The notes: generated by a model from the sequence alone, not told the origin. A stretch of DNA of 64,000 bases from CAJQQK01 sp963696075 (GCA_963696075.1 CAVOJD010000029.1:186001-250000); one strand, 5' to 3'; numbered from the stretch's first letter, positions 24,942-35,340 are shown. Program-made: numbers and translations.

Positions 24942-27900
24942 ATGCCATCTGAGATCGAACAGGAATTCGAGCGCAGCGTGCGCAGCCGCCGGCCGCGGCA
25001 GCGCGCCGACCGCTTGCGTCCGTCTCGGCGCCGCTCGGGCCCGATGGCGCGCGTGCTGAAAGGGTTCCTCTTTGTTTCGTTCATGGTTTTTTCTTTGGCG
25101 GCCATTGGCGCCGTGGTTGGCTATGTTCGCCTTGCGAACGGGCCTGTCTCACTGAACTATTTCAAGGCGTCAATCGAGCGCCACATTCAAGCCAAGCTCG
25201 GCGGCCACGCCGTCGCGATGCGCAACGTCCTGTTCGGTCTCGACGGCCAGGGATTGGCACTGAAGCTCGAGGACGTCAGCGTTCGTGACGAGGCCGGATC
25301 GCCCGTGGCAAGCGCACCGTTCGCCGCCATGCAGATCGACAGGTCCGCATTGTTCAAAGGCGAATTCTCACTGAGCGGCATCACCCTGATCCGCCCGCGC
25401 ATTCATGTCTCCTATGATGACGCAAAGGGCTTGGCGTTGTCGTTCGCCGACGCTGGCAGCAGCGCGCCGCAGGCGATCTCGCCGCCGCGCCCCGTACCGG
25501 TCACCCCGCCCCCGGCGTCGGACCCGCGGGGCTGGCAGGCGGAAGTGACGCCGCGCGGCACGGCCGGTGATCGGCCCCCCCCCGCCACCCCGGTCCCCGA
25601 TCTGCCCCAGGCCACAATCGCGCATGGTCTCGAAACGATGCCGTCTGCGGCCGCCGGCTCCGTCTTCGAACTCCTGGCGGGCTTCATGGGCGATGTCGCC
25701 ACCAACAACAATCGCACCGGCGGCCTTGACCGGATGGGCGTGCGCAATGCGATCATCGTCTTCGATCATGCCGGGCACCGATCGGTTTGGGGCGTGCCGT
25801 CGGGTGATATCGAAATCAAGCGGTCCGGCCAGGCGGTCTTGCTGTCGGGGCTGACGACGATTGCGGATGCCGGGGGCAACAACGCAACCTTGGCGTTCTC
25901 CGCCGAAACCTCCGCCGAGCGCCGCGAGATCGCGATGACCAGCTCGATCCGGGATCTGCGCCCGAAAGCGCTGACCCAGCTCTTCGCCGGTTTGGATGAC
26001 GTCGCCATCTTCGACGCGCCCGTTTCGGCCGAAGGCCAGCTCAACCTGACGCCGGCCGGCGTCGTGATCGATGGCCGCATGACGGTCGAACTTGGCCGCG
26101 GGCTTCTCAATCTGCCAGCCGAGACCAGTATGGCGCCGGTGCGGATCGATCATGGCCGCATCGTGCTCAAGTTCCACAAGGATCATGCGGACACGTTGAT
26201 CGAGCCCTCATCCGTGGCCTGGGGCGACGGCAACGAGCTGAGCTTCAAGGGCCGCTTGGCTCCTGTTGGCGACGGCGCCGCGGTCTGGTCCTTTGCACTC
26301 GAGGGCCTGGCGGGACGCCTCCTGCCGAGCGCCGGCGCGGCACAGGGCGTGCGCAGCATCGACGCATGGTCGGCCCGCGGGCGTCTTGATCCGGCGCGCG
26401 GAAGCCTCGTCCTTGACCATGGCGACGTCAGCGTTGCGGGACTGCGCGCCATTTTCGATCTCGCCTATGGCGCCCCCGCCAAGACCACATCGGCCAGTCC
26501 CCACGTCCGTCTCGCAGCCCAGATCAGTCCGGGGCCGCTCGAGGGATTGTTTTATCTGTGGCCGGAGAACCTTGGTGTTGACGCGCGGGCCTGGATGCGC
26601 GCGCATCTTGCCGGTGGCCGGCTGACGGATGGGCGCATCGCCTATCGCTGGCCGCCACTGGGCCCCGAGGCATTGGCCGCGGGCGCACCGCCTGAACCGG
26701 TCTCGATCGCCTTGAGCGGCGAGGCGGTTGCTCTGGCCGGCGTTGCCAAATCCGGCCTGGTCGTTGCGCCAAAGGCATTGCTGAGATTGACGGACAAGTC
26801 CGTCGAACTGGCCATGCCGGCGGCCGAGTTGAGTGTCGCGGGCGCCGAGCCGCTGAGCCTGCGTCAGCTCCGCTTCGAAATTGACGACATCTGGCGGCCG
26901 GACATCCCTGGAAAACTTGCAGCCCGCATCGAAGGATCATTGCCCTCCGCCACCCGGCTGGTGCTCTCGAATGCAACCCTGAGCCCGCGGATGGCTGCGC
27001 GCGCCGAGGCGGTCGCAGCCAAGGCGAGCGGCAAGGTCGCCGGCAAAATCGAATTGTCGGTCCCCCTCGACGGGCGCACGGCGTCGCGGCCGCGTCCGAT
27101 CGGTGAAATCCGCGTCACAGGTGCCCGCCTCAAGGATATCGCACCCGGCCACGACTTGAGCGGCGGCCGGTTCGACATCGCGCTTACCGAAGAGGTCGTC
27201 ACCGCGCGGGGGCAACTGCTGATCGACGGCGTCAAAGCCAATCTCGACTGGCACCACATCTACGATGCCGACGGCACGCGCCAACCGCCGATCCGCCTGC
27301 GCGCCAACCTTGATGAAGCGGATCGCGACAAGCTGGGCATTCACATCAATCACATCCTGCGTGGCGTCCTGCAGGCCGAGGTTCTGCTGGCCGAGCGCGA
27401 AGACGGGTCATTCCGCACCGAAGCCCGCATCGATGCCGGCAAGGCGCAGATTTCGATTGAGAGCCTGGCATGGGTCAAACCGGCCGGCCGCGACACGTTG
27501 ATCGACTTCGAGGTCGTGCCGGACGCGGCCAACGGTGTCGCTTTGGAAAAACTGCGTATTGCAGGCGACGGCATCGCGATTCAGGGGCGCGCGACGCTCG
27601 ATCGCGGCTTCACGCTGCGGGCTTTCGAGTTCCCGAGTTTCTCGATCGACCGCGTCACCCGCCTCGCGGTTGCGGGCCAACTCGCAAAGAACAACATCTG
27701 GCGTGTCGACGTCAAAGGCCAGACGTATGAAGGCAGCTCCCTCTTCCGCTCGCTGTTCAACGCCGGTCAAGTCGAGGGTGGTCTCAATGTCAACGATCCG
27801 AACCAGCCTGGCGTCGACCTGGAGGCCCGGATCAAGACCGTCCTCGGCTTCTGGTCCGCAAAGCTCACCGATGTCCACATGACGCTGTCGAAGCGCGCCG

Positions 27901-28703
27901 GCCGGTTGCAGTCCCTCGACCTCGACGGCCGCCTCGCAGCAGGCGGACAGCTCAAGGCCGCCATTGTCCACTCGAAAGCCGGCCGCCGCGAGCTTCATGC
28001 CTTCTCCGAGAATGCCGGCGAAGCCTTCCGCCTCGTCGGCTTCTATCCGAACGCCCGCAGCGGTCGCCTCGAACTCGTCGTAGACCTCGATGGGCGTGGC
28101 GCGGCGGAAAAATCCGGCGTCCTGTTGGTGCGCAACTTCGACATCCTCGGCGACGAGATCGTGCGCGAGATGGCGTCGGCGCCAAGCAGCGGCGTCCGCC
28201 GCCGGCCCTCGAGTCGTTCGGCGCAGAATAACGCACAAGCCCTATCGTTCGACTGGATGCGCCTGCCCTTCCTCGTCGGCAACGGCCAGTTCATTCTGCG
28301 CTCGGCCGAGCTGCGTGGCCCCGTGGTCGGCGCGACGTTGGAGGGCAAGGCCGATTTCGATGCCCGCCGCCTCGACGTCTCAGGCACCTACGTGCCCCTG
28401 CAGGGCCTCAATGGCGCGCTTGGCATCATCCCGGGGCTGGGCCAGATCCTCGCCGGCCCCAAGGGCGAAGGTGTCCTGGGCATGAAGTTCGCCGTCCGTG
28501 GCCCGATGGACCAGCCCGAGGTTCTGGTCAATCCGCTATCGCTGATGGCACCGGGGATCTTCCGTGAAATCTTCCAGATTTCCAATCCATCCCTCGAAGT
28601 GACAGAGCGCTCCGGCCAGCCCGGCGCGGCCGCGCGGCCCGGAGCGCCGTCAGGCGAAAGCCGCCGCGGCTGGGCGCGTCGCGCCTTCGGAGAGAGCAAT
28701 TGA
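24942..28703 (+). CDS. AsmA/YhdP-like envelope protein (DUF3971-type)
   Basis: A 1253-residue protein with a basic cytoplasmic N-terminus, one membrane span (about 40-62), a Pro-rich linker near 160-210 and a very long beta-strand-rich periplasmic domain. The C-terminal part (LNGALGIIPGLGQILAGPKGEGVLGMKFAVRG, PEVLVNPLSLMAPGIFREIF) is the AsmA_2/YhdP signature. Proteins of this class form hydrophobic grooves that help carry phospholipids between the inner and outer membrane in well-studied bacteria. The same role here is inference. It is convergent with tyrS (21 bp). Confidence 0.85.
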   Translation: MPSEIEQEFERSVRSRRPRQRADRLRPSRRRSGPMARVLKGFLFVSFMVFSLAAIGAVVGYVRLANGPVSLNYFKASIERHIQAKLGGHAVAMRNVLFGLDGQGLALKLEDVSVRDEAGSPVASAPFAAMQIDRSALFKGEFSLSGITLIRPRIHVSYDDAKGLALSFADAGSSAPQAISPPRPVPVTPPPASDPRGWQAEVTPRGTAGDRPPPATPVPDLPQATIAHGLETMPSAAAGSVFELLAGFMGDVATNNNRTGGLDRMGVRNAIIVFDHAGHRSVWGVPSGDIEIKRSGQAVLLSGLTTIADAGGNNATLAFSAETSAERREIAMTSSIRDLRPKALTQLFAGLDDVAIFDAPVSAEGQLNLTPAGVVIDGRMTVELGRGLLNLPAETSMAPVRIDHGRIVLKFHKDHADTLIEPSSVAWGDGNELSFKGRLAPVGDGAAVWSFALEGLAGRLLPSAGAAQGVRSIDAWSARGRLDPARGSLVLDHGDVSVAGLRAIFDLAYGAPAKTTSASPHVRLAAQISPGPLEGLFYLWPENLGVDARAWMRAHLAGGRLTDGRIAYRWPPLGPEALAAGAPPEPVSIALSGEAVALAGVAKSGLVVAPKALLRLTDKSVELAMPAAELSVAGAEPLSLRQLRFEIDDIWRPDIPGKLAARIEGSLPSATRLVLSNATLSPRMAARAEAVAAKASGKVAGKIELSVPLDGRTASRPRPIGEIRVTGARLKDIAPGHDLSGGRFDIALTEEVVTARGQLLIDGVKANLDWHHIYDADGTRQPPIRLRANLDEADRDKLGIHINHILRGVLQAEVLLAEREDGSFRTEARIDAGKAQISIESLAWVKPAGRDTLIDFEVVPDAANGVALEKLRIAGDGIAIQGRATLDRGFTLRAFEFPSFSIDRVTRLAVAGQLAKNNIWRVDVKGQTYEGSSLFRSLFNAGQVEGGLNVNDPNQPGVDLEARIKTVLGFWSAKLTDVHMTLSKRAGRLQSLDLDGRLAAGGQLKAAIVHSKAGRRELHAFSENAGEAFRLVGFYPNARSGRLELVVDLDGRGAAEKSGVLLVRNFDILGDEIVREMASAPSSGVRRRPSSRSAQNNAQALSFDWMRLPFLVGNGQFILRSAELRGPVVGATLEGKADFDARRLDVSGTYVPLQGLNGALGIIPGLGQILAGPKGEGVLGMKFAVRGPMDQPEVLVNPLSLMAPGIFREIFQISNPSLEVTERSGQPGAAARPGAPSGESRRGWARRAFGESN

Positions 28704-28724
28704 CGCGACCGCCAACGTCGAAGC

Positions 28725-29993
28725 TCAGCCAATCGGCTTGAGCAGGACGTGACGCTTCTTGCCCATCGATAGCTTGATGACACCCTCGGCCGAGACCGCG
28801 TCCATTGAAAGCGTCGCGCGGTCGTCGGTGACGACGGCATCGTTGACCCGGAGCGCGCCGCCCTTGACGTGGCGCCGGGCTTCGCCGTTCGATGCCGCAA
28901 GGCCGCCCGCAACGAACGCTGCAAGTACGCCAAGGCCCGCCTCGAGGTCGGCGCGCGGAAGTTCCACCGTCGGCAGGCCGGCCGCCGTCTGGCCCTGTTC
29001 GAAGGCTTGTTCCGCTGTCGCAAGCGCGGCTTCCCCCTCAGCGCGTCCATGCGCCAGCGCCGTCGCTTCCGTCGCCAGCACCTTCTTGGCCTCGTTGATC
29101 TCGGCGCCCTGAAGGCCCGCAAGCTTTGCGATTTCATCCAGCGGCAATTTCGTGAACAACTTCAGGAAGCGCTCGACATCGGCATCTTCCGTGTTGCGCC
29201 AGAACTGCCAGTAGTCATAGGCGGACAGCTCATCCGGGTTGAGCCATACCGCCCCGGATGCCGTCTTGCCCATCTTGGCGCCGGAAGCGGTCGTGAGCAG
29301 CGGACAGGTCAGCGCGAAGAGCTGCTCTGTGCCCATCCGCCGGCCAAGGTCGATGCCGGTGACGATGTTGCCCCACTGGTCCGAGCCGCCCATCTGCGCG
29401 ATGCAGCCATAGCGCCGGTTGAGTTCGACGAAATCGTAGGCCTGAAGCAGCATGTAGTTGAACTCGATGAACGAGAGTTCCTGTTCGCGCTCGAGGCGCA
29501 TGCGCGCTGAATCCATCGACAGCATGCGGTTGACCGAGAAGTGACGCCCCACATCGCGCAGGAACTCGATATAATTGAGGGGGCCAAGCCATTCCGCGTT
29601 ATCGGCCATGATCGCATCTGTCGGGCCGTCACCGAAGTTGATCAGCCGCGCAAAGATTTTTTGGATGCCTGCCTTGTTGGCCTCGATCTGGTCGAGGGTC
29701 AGAATACGCCGCGTCTCATCCTTGCCGGATGGATCGCCGACCCGCGTCGTCCCCCCACCCATCAGCGCGATCGGCTTGTTGCCGGTCTCCTGCAGCCACG
29801 ACAGCATCATGATCGAGATCAGGCTGCCCACATGCAGCGACGAGGCCGTGCAGTCATACCCCACGTAGGTCGTCAGTTCGCCCGCCTTGGCCTTGGCGTC
29901 GAGGCCCTCGAAGTCTGAGCACTGATGGATATAGCCCCGCGAGATCATGATCTCGAGGAAGTCTGATTTCGGCTTGAAGTCGATGGCGTTCAT
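28725..29993 (-). CDS. tyrS: tyrosyl-tRNA synthetase
   Basis: A 422-residue class I synthetase charging tRNA-Tyr. The HIGH-equivalent HVGS lies at residues 54-57 and the KMSKS-equivalent KMGKT at 240-244. The tyrosine-binding region (YDFVELNRRYGC, QMGGSDQWGNI) is intact, and a C-terminal S4 RNA-binding domain (RRHVKGGALRVNDAVV) is present. ATG 29993 fits the family; longer frames run into the divergent anmK region. It is divergent from anmK, with a 67-bp gap, an arrangement common in Alphaproteobacteria. Confidence 0.96.
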   Translation of the reverse strand: MNAIDFKPKSDFLEIMISRGYIHQCSDFEGLDAKAKAGELTTYVGYDCTASSLHVGSLISIMMLSWLQETGNKPIALMGGGTTRVGDPSGKDETRRILTLDQIEANKAGIQKIFARLINFGDGPTDAIMADNAEWLGPLNYIEFLRDVGRHFSVNRMLSMDSARMRLEREQELSFIEFNYMLLQAYDFVELNRRYGCIAQMGGSDQWGNIVTGIDLGRRMGTEQLFALTCPLLTTASGAKMGKTASGAVWLNPDELSAYDYWQFWRNTEDADVERFLKLFTKLPLDEIAKLAGLQGAEINEAKKVLATEATALAHGRAEGEAALATAEQAFEQGQTAAGLPTVELPRADLEAGLGVLAAFVAGGLAASNGEARRHVKGGALRVNDAVVTDDRATLSMDAVSAEGVIKLSMGKKRHVLLKPIG

Positions 29994-30060
29994 GGCGATG
30001 GTACAGCTTCGGTCAATTGTCGTGTTGGTTCGGCGCGGCACCATGCACAGGTCCGGCCAG

Positions 30061-31164
30061 ATGGGCAAGCTGCTGAACGCGATTGGGGCCATGAGCGGCA
30101 CATCGCTCGATGGGATCGATGTCGCGTTGATCGCAACCGACGGCGAGCGCATCGTCGAGCGCATCGCGTTCGCATCGACACCCTATGACGACACCTTTCG
30201 GTCACACCTACGCGACGCCATCGAAGCGGCCAAGGGCCTTGCTGATCGCACCGCCAGACCCGGTATTCTGGCGGACGTCGAGCGCGAACTCACCGACCGG
30301 CATGCGGCGGCGATCGAGACGTTGCTGGCACGCGAAGGATGGGACGCAGCCGACATTGATGTGGCAGCCTTTCATGGCCAGACCGTGCTGCACGCGCCCG
30401 ACCGCGCCCTCACCGTCCAGTTGGGCGATGGCCGGCGGCTCGCGCAGCGTCTGGGCATCCCGGTCGCCTTCGACCTCAGAGCCGCCGACGTTGCCGCCGG
30501 CGGCCAGGGCGCGCCGCTGGCCCCCGTCTATCACCGCGCGATGGCCAGTACGATGGGCGGCGGGCCGATCGCCGTCCTCAATATCGGCGGCGTCGCCAAC
30601 GTCACCTTCATTGCCCGCGACGGCGCATTGACGGCGTTCGACACGGGCCCCGGAAATGCGCCGCTCGACGACTGGATGCTGCGCCACACCGGCGAAGCGA
30701 TCGACCGCGACGGGGCGACGGCGGCAGCCGGCACCGTTGATGAGGCGGTCCTGGCGCGACTGATGGCGCACCCCTATTTCGACGCCGCGCCGCCGAAGTC
30801 GCTCGACCGCAACTTCTTCGCGGCGGGCAACCTGACCGCGCTGTCACTCGAAGACGGGGCCGCGACCCTTGCCGCCTTCACGGCCGCAGCGGTGGCGCGC
30901 GCTGAAGCGCTGGCACCCGATCCGCCCGGGCGCTGGGTCATCGCCGGCGGCGGCCGCCACAACCGCGCGATCCTCGCGGCCCTGCGCGCGCGGCTCTCGG
31001 GCGCGGTGATCACGGCCGAGCAGGCCGGCTTCGACGGTGACGCCGTCGAGGCGGAGGCCTGGGCCTATCTGGGCGTGAGGTGTTTGAAGGCCCTGCCGAT
31101 TACGTTCCCAGGCACAACGGGGGTGGCCGACGCGATGACGGGGGGCGAGGTGGTGGGTGAGTGA
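30061..31164 (+). CDS. anmK: anhydro-N-acetylmuramic acid kinase
   Basis: A 367-residue sugar kinase that hydrolyses and phosphorylates 1,6-anhydro-N-acetylmuramic acid during peptidoglycan recycling. The ATP loop GAMSGTSLDGIDVAL is at the N-terminus. FHGQTVLH, LNIGGVANVT and DTGPGNAPLDDW are family signatures. ATG 30061 gives the family-typical N-terminus; an ATG at 30043 would add six residues. No other peptidoglycan recycling gene is nearby, and the link with tyrS is positional only. Confidence 0.94.
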   Translation: MGKLLNAIGAMSGTSLDGIDVALIATDGERIVERIAFASTPYDDTFRSHLRDAIEAAKGLADRTARPGILADVERELTDRHAAAIETLLAREGWDAADIDVAAFHGQTVLHAPDRALTVQLGDGRRLAQRLGIPVAFDLRAADVAAGGQGAPLAPVYHRAMASTMGGGPIAVLNIGGVANVTFIARDGALTAFDTGPGNAPLDDWMLRHTGEAIDRDGATAAAGTVDEAVLARLMAHPYFDAAPPKSLDRNFFAAGNLTALSLEDGAATLAAFTAAAVARAEALAPDPPGRWVIAGGGRHNRAILAALRARLSGAVITAEQAGFDGDAVEAEAWAYLGVRCLKALPITFPGTTGVADAMTGGEVVGE

Positions 31165-31248
31165 GGGGGGCGTCGAGAAAAGGCCACGCTCTGTGCACGG
31201 TAGGACCGCTCCACTGTCATAAGGAGACAGCCGCGCGCGCACCTTCAG

Positions 31249-32184
31249 TCACAACCGAGTTGCACCATCCGGTTTGACCACAGCCTCGCGCGCACGCCGG
31301 ATCTGCGTCTCCCTGTGCAGGACATAGAGGCCCGCGAGCACGATCAGGACGGCGCCGACGATGGTCCACCGGTCAGGCAATTCGCCGAACACGATGAAGC
31401 CGATCAGGGTGGCCCAGAGCAGGGCCGAATACTTGAAGGGTGCGACCAGCGCTGCTTCGCCCCGCCGGAAAGCCTCGATGATGAGGGTGTGGGCCACCGC
31501 GATCAGGCCGCCGCTGGCCGCAAAAATGGCGACGTGCTGCGTTTGAAACGGCACCCAATCGGTGAACGCCAACGTTGTCAGCCCCGCAAGCAGAACCACT
31601 GTGGTCGTCGCAGCAAGCACGGCGACCGTCGTCTCGGTCCCGGCAATGCGCCGGGTGATGAGATCGCGCAGTCCGCCACAGATCGCGGCGCCAAGAGGAA
31701 ACAGGATCGCCCATTGCAGCGCGGCACTGCCTGGCCGCAACATGAACAGGACGCCGGCGAAGCCGATCGAAACCGCTAGCCAGCGCCGCCAGCCGACCTT
31801 CTCGCCAAGGATGAGCGGGGCCATCGCCGTGATGAAGAGCGGGCCCGTGAACGACACCGCGATAGCGTCCGCCAGCGTCAGATGCCGCAAGCCCGTAATG
31901 AACAGGAACGCGCTCGCGATCACGCACGCCCCTCTCAGCGCCTGGCCTTTAATGTTGCGGATCCGCAGCGTCGCAAGCCCTCCCATCCGCATCGCGAACA
32001 GAAGTATCCAGGGCCAAACGAAAAGGCCTCGAATGAACAGCAGTTGGCCGGTCGGGTACGTCTCCGCCAGCTTCTTGATCAGCGCATCGTTCAACGTCAG
32101 CACCGCCGTGCCGATCAGCATGCATGCGATCGCGGGTGCAACTTCATTGCGCCGCTCCGCCAGCACTGCCATGCGAACCGCCAT
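31249..32184 (-). CDS. DMT-superfamily (EamA) transporter
   Basis: A 311-residue inner-membrane protein with ten predicted hydrophobic segments arranged as two EamA repeats (about 18-150 and 165-290), typical of drug/metabolite transporters. The motif LTLADAIAVSFTGPLFITAMAPLILGE ends the first repeat. The substrate is unknown. It is convergent with anmK. Confidence 0.87.
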   Translation of the reverse strand: MAVRMAVLAERRNEVAPAIACMLIGTAVLTLNDALIKKLAETYPTGQLLFIRGLFVWPWILLFAMRMGGLATLRIRNIKGQALRGACVIASAFLFITGLRHLTLADAIAVSFTGPLFITAMAPLILGEKVGWRRWLAVSIGFAGVLFMLRPGSAALQWAILFPLGAAICGGLRDLITRRIAGTETTVAVLAATTTVVLLAGLTTLAFTDWVPFQTQHVAIFAASGGLIAVAHTLIIEAFRRGEAALVAPFKYSALLWATLIGFIVFGELPDRWTIVGAVLIVLAGLYVLHRETQIRRAREAVVKPDGATRL

Positions 32185-32608
32185 GTGACCCCCTCGATCG
32201 CCCGTCGGAAAACCGGCGCACGCCGCCCGATGCAGCCAGCCATCATCATCCTCGAAGAGGTTTCGCGCAATCAGGTGCGTGAAGTCGTGTGCCGGGGGCG
32301 CGAATTAGGGTGTCTCGACGAGACGGCTGGCCGGTATCGCCGCGATCGGCGGCAATGGACCGACGTCAGCACCAGGAGCTGGAGCGCTTCGGCGAAAGCG
32401 GGGGCCCTGTGCTCAAAAAGGAGCCGAACGTCAACGGATCACGATGAAGGATCACCGCGCCGCATCGGTCGTGTTGGGGGGCAGGGGACACCGATTGGCG
32501 GGCATTAAACGGTGTCATCCTGGCCTTCAGCCGGGACGACACTTGGGTCTTGAGGTAGAACGCTGGCGCGCGCTTCAGATGCCGCGCGCCCGCTGCGCCC
32601 GCCGATCC
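32185..32608. other. 424-bp gap with one imperfect hairpin
   Basis: There is no supportable gene. Near its end, GTGTCATCCTGGC (32512-32524) and GCCGGGACGACAC (32530-32542) form a 13-bp stem with one mismatch and one G-T pair around CTTCA. This could be the terminator of the hydrolase gene or one copy of a dispersed repeat; no other copy was seen in this window. Confidence 0.4.
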
Positions 32609-33280
32609 TCAATCGTCCTTCTTCGACGCCAGAATGCCGATCATCCGCTCGTCGACATAGTCACCGACCGACTTCTGCAGCGCCGTCATTTGTTCTTCGC
32701 CCTCGAAGAAGTGGTTGGCGCTGGGGATGATGTCGTGTTGCAGGATGATCCCCTTCTGCACCTTCGTTTTCTCCGCGAGTTCGGCAACCGAGGCCGAGGG
32801 GACGACGCGGTCGAGTTCGCCGTTGACGAGCAGCCCCGAGGCCGGGCACGGCGCGAGGAAGGAATAGTCGTAGAGGTTGGCGGGCGGCGCGACGCAGATG
32901 AAGCTGTCGATTTCCGGCCGGCGCATCAGGAGCTGCATCGCAATCCACGTCCCGAACGAGACGCCGACGATCCAGCACGCCTTTGAGTCGGGTTTGGCGA
33001 TCTGGAGCCAGTCGAGGGCCGTCGCGGCATCGGAAAGCTCGCCCGGCCCGTTGTCGAAATAGCCCTGACTGCGCCCGACACCGCGGAAATTGAAGCGCAG
33101 CACCGAGAACCCGCGTTCCACGAACGTGTAATAGAGGTGGTAGACGACCTGATTGTTCATCGTCCCCCCGAACTGGGGATGCGGATGCAGGATCATCGCG
33201 ATCGGGCTGTCGCTGGCGCTTTCATGGTGATAGCGCGCTTCCAGGCGGCCGGCAGGGCCGTTGATGATCAATTCGGGCAT
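32609..33280 (-). CDS. alpha/beta hydrolase (COG2945 type)
   Basis: A 223-residue small serine hydrolase. The nucleophile is S108 in GVSFG, the likely catalytic aspartate lies in GELDRVVP, and the histidine is in SANHFFEG. The oxyanion region HPHPQFGGTMNN near residues 33-43 and LRFNFRGVGRS are characteristic of this uncharacterised group. The substrate is unknown. It is divergent from the suf operon, a neighbourhood seen in related bacteria. Confidence 0.88.
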   Translation of the reverse strand: MPELIINGPAGRLEARYHHESASDSPIAMILHPHPQFGGTMNNQVVYHLYYTFVERGFSVLRFNFRGVGRSQGYFDNGPGELSDAATALDWLQIAKPDSKACWIVGVSFGTWIAMQLLMRRPEIDSFICVAPPANLYDYSFLAPCPASGLLVNGELDRVVPSASVAELAEKTKVQKGIILQHDIIPSANHFFEGEEQMTALQKSVGDYVDERMIGILASKKDD

Positions 33281-33640
33281 CGGTGCCTTCTTCCTTTCTT
33301 GTGCGCGCTCGAACGCGCAGGCCAGTGGCCGATCGAGGCCAGAACGTTCACCTTGTCAAGGATTTACTTGATGTGAGTGCTCGGGCAGGCCGCATCAAGT
33401 CGCCGCGCGATAAGACGCGTAATGTTAAAACTTGACTTTGGCGGTCGGGATTTGCATATGCGATGAGGACACGGTTCGAAACGGGCGCGGACAGGCAGTC
33501 CTGAACGCCCACGAGCCTTTAGCACGCTTTGTGATTGGCTGCACGCAGCGCAACGCCTCAATGGGGCTGGGCCGCGCGTCGCTGCCGGAAAGAGTTGAAA
33601 GCGTGTCTGGTGACGCTCTGGTGATTGAGGTGAGGCGCGA
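33281..33640. promoter_or_regulatory. divergent promoter region of the suf operon
   Basis: In this 360-bp gap TTGACT (33432-33437), 17 bases, then CATATG (33455-33460) makes a possible promoter toward the Rrf2 regulator. CCTTGTCAAGG (33351-33361) is an 11-bp palindrome nearer the hydrolase. An autoregulatory Rrf2/IscR site is expected here, but I could not fix it on one motif. Confidence 0.35.
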
Positions 33641-34138
33641 GTGGAACTGAATACGCGAGGACGCTTTGCAGTGATGGCAATCGCCGATCTCGCCAAGTTC
33701 GGCGATGATGGTGTCGTTGCGCTGTCGGCGATTGCCGAGCGCCAGCACCTGTCGCTCGCCTACCTGGAAAAGCTGTTCGGCAAGCTGCGCGCAGCCGGCC
33801 TCGTTGAAAGTGCCCGCGGACGCAGCGGCGGCTATCGCCTCGCACGCACCGCTGATGAGATCGTGATCGCGGACATCCTGGCAGCCGTCGAGGAGCCGAC
33901 GCGCATGACCCGCTGTGTCGGCACCGTCGGCTGCGTCGGTGAGAACCGCTGCCTGACCCACGGCCTCTGGTCAGCGCTTGGCCAGAATATCGAAATGTTC
34001 CTCGGACGTGTCACCATCGCCGACGTCATCAATGATCGCATCGCGTTGGACGGGGCCGGCGATACGTTGGCCCCGCAAGAGCCGCCCCGCCACATGGCTG
34101 AGCCCACCACGCCCGCCTCATCGGAGCACACACGATGA
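33641..34138 (+). CDS. Rrf2-family iron-sulfur regulator (IscR/SufR-like)
   Basis: A 165-residue winged-helix regulator. The N-terminal helix-turn-helix has LSLAYLEKLFGKLRAAGLVESARGRSGGYRL, the Rrf2 signature. Three cysteines at 92, 98 and 104 (C-x5-C-x5-C) are as in IscR and can bind a [2Fe-2S] cluster. It should sense Fe-S status and control the suf operon it opens. The start is GTG 33641 with GAGG upstream. It overlaps the following desulfurase by four bases (ATGA). Confidence 0.92.
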   Translation: MELNTRGRFAVMAIADLAKFGDDGVVALSAIAERQHLSLAYLEKLFGKLRAAGLVESARGRSGGYRLARTADEIVIADILAAVEEPTRMTRCVGTVGCVGENRCLTHGLWSALGQNIEMFLGRVTIADVINDRIALDGAGDTLAPQEPPRHMAEPTTPASSEHTR

Positions 34139-35283
34139 CGCCGGACGGGACGAGAAAACCGCGTATCTATTTCGACCATAACGCCAGCGCGCCGCTGCGT
34201 GATGCGGCACGGGCTGCGATGGTCCAGGCGCTCGAAGCCTGCGGCAATCCATCATCCGTGCACGGCGAAGGCCGCGCGTTGCGCCGCATCATCGAGGACG
34301 CCCGCGAAGAAGTCGCAGCGCTCGTTGGTGCAACGCCCGCCGAAGTCGTTTTCACAAGCGGTGCCAGCGAAGCCAACAACTGGGTTCTGAACGCCGGCTG
34401 GGACCGCATTTATGTCTTCGGGATCGAACATGAATTGGTCCTCGCACCCGCCCGCGCCAGCGGCGCCGAGGTGGTTGAACTGCCCGTCGCGGCAGATGGC
34501 AGCGCCGATCTCGGCGCTTTCGCCCACCACGTCCTCTCCTCCGCCACACGCCCGCCGCGCACCCTCCTGACGCTGCAAATGGCAAACAGCGAAACCGGCG
34601 TCATCCAGGACGTTGCCGCGGCCTCAAGCTTTGCCCGCGACCACGCCATCGCCGTTCACACCGACGCCGTCCAGGCGGCCGGCCGGCTCCCGATTGCGTT
34701 TGCTGATATCGGCGCCGACTTCCTGACGCTCTCAAGCCACAAGATTGGCGGGCCGGCCGGCGCCGGTGCACTCGCCATCCGTGACGGCCAGTCACTGCCC
34801 GCCTTCATCGCAGGCGGCGGTCAGGAACGGCGCCGCCGTGCCGGCACCGAGAATGCCGCCGCAATCGCCGGTTTTGCCGCCGCAGCCCGCATCGCGCGGG
34901 ACGAGATTGGCGGGATGGACCGGCTTGCAGCGCTCCGTGACCGCCTCGCTGGCGGGATTTTGGATATTGTGCCGGGCGCTATCGTCATCGCAGGGCAATC
35001 CGCTCGCCTCGCCAATACGTTGTCTGTCGCGCTCCCCGGCGAGGCGGCTGAAACGTCCGTCATCAAGCTCGACCTTGCCGGGATCGCAGCCAGCGCCGGC
35101 TCGGCGTGTTCCTCGGGCAAGGTCGGCGCAAGCCACGTGCTTGCTGCGATGGGCGTTGAGGACGGCCTCGCCCGCACCACGATACGCCTCAGCCTCGGCA
35201 CCTCGACGACACCCGCCGAGATCGAGGATGCCCTCGAACGAATGACGAAACTTTGGGCTGCAACCCAACGCCGGGTTGCCTGA
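34135..35283 (+). CDS. cysteine desulfurase, IscS/NifS class
   Basis: A 382-residue PLP enzyme releasing sulfur from cysteine for Fe-S assembly. The PLP lysine is K203 in SSHKIGGPAGAGAL, and the persulfide cysteine is C325 in AGSACSSGK, on the flexible loop typical of class I desulfurases. N-terminal FDHNASAP is conserved. The operon contains a second, SufS-type desulfurase at 40360, as in many alphaproteobacterial suf clusters. It is translationally coupled to the regulator. Confidence 0.93.
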   Translation: MTPDGTRKPRIYFDHNASAPLRDAARAAMVQALEACGNPSSVHGEGRALRRIIEDAREEVAALVGATPAEVVFTSGASEANNWVLNAGWDRIYVFGIEHELVLAPARASGAEVVELPVAADGSADLGAFAHHVLSSATRPPRTLLTLQMANSETGVIQDVAAASSFARDHAIAVHTDAVQAAGRLPIAFADIGADFLTLSSHKIGGPAGAGALAIRDGQSLPAFIAGGGQERRRRAGTENAAAIAGFAAAARIARDEIGGMDRLAALRDRLAGGILDIVPGAIVIAGQSARLANTLSVALPGEAAETSVIKLDLAGIAASAGSACSSGKVGASHVLAAMGVEDGLARTTIRLSLGTSTTPAEIEDALERMTKLWAATQRRVA

Positions 35284-35340
35284 GACCGCCCAAGCCGAAC
35301 GCACGAAAGCCGCAAAGACGCGCACGAACCGGAGACCCAG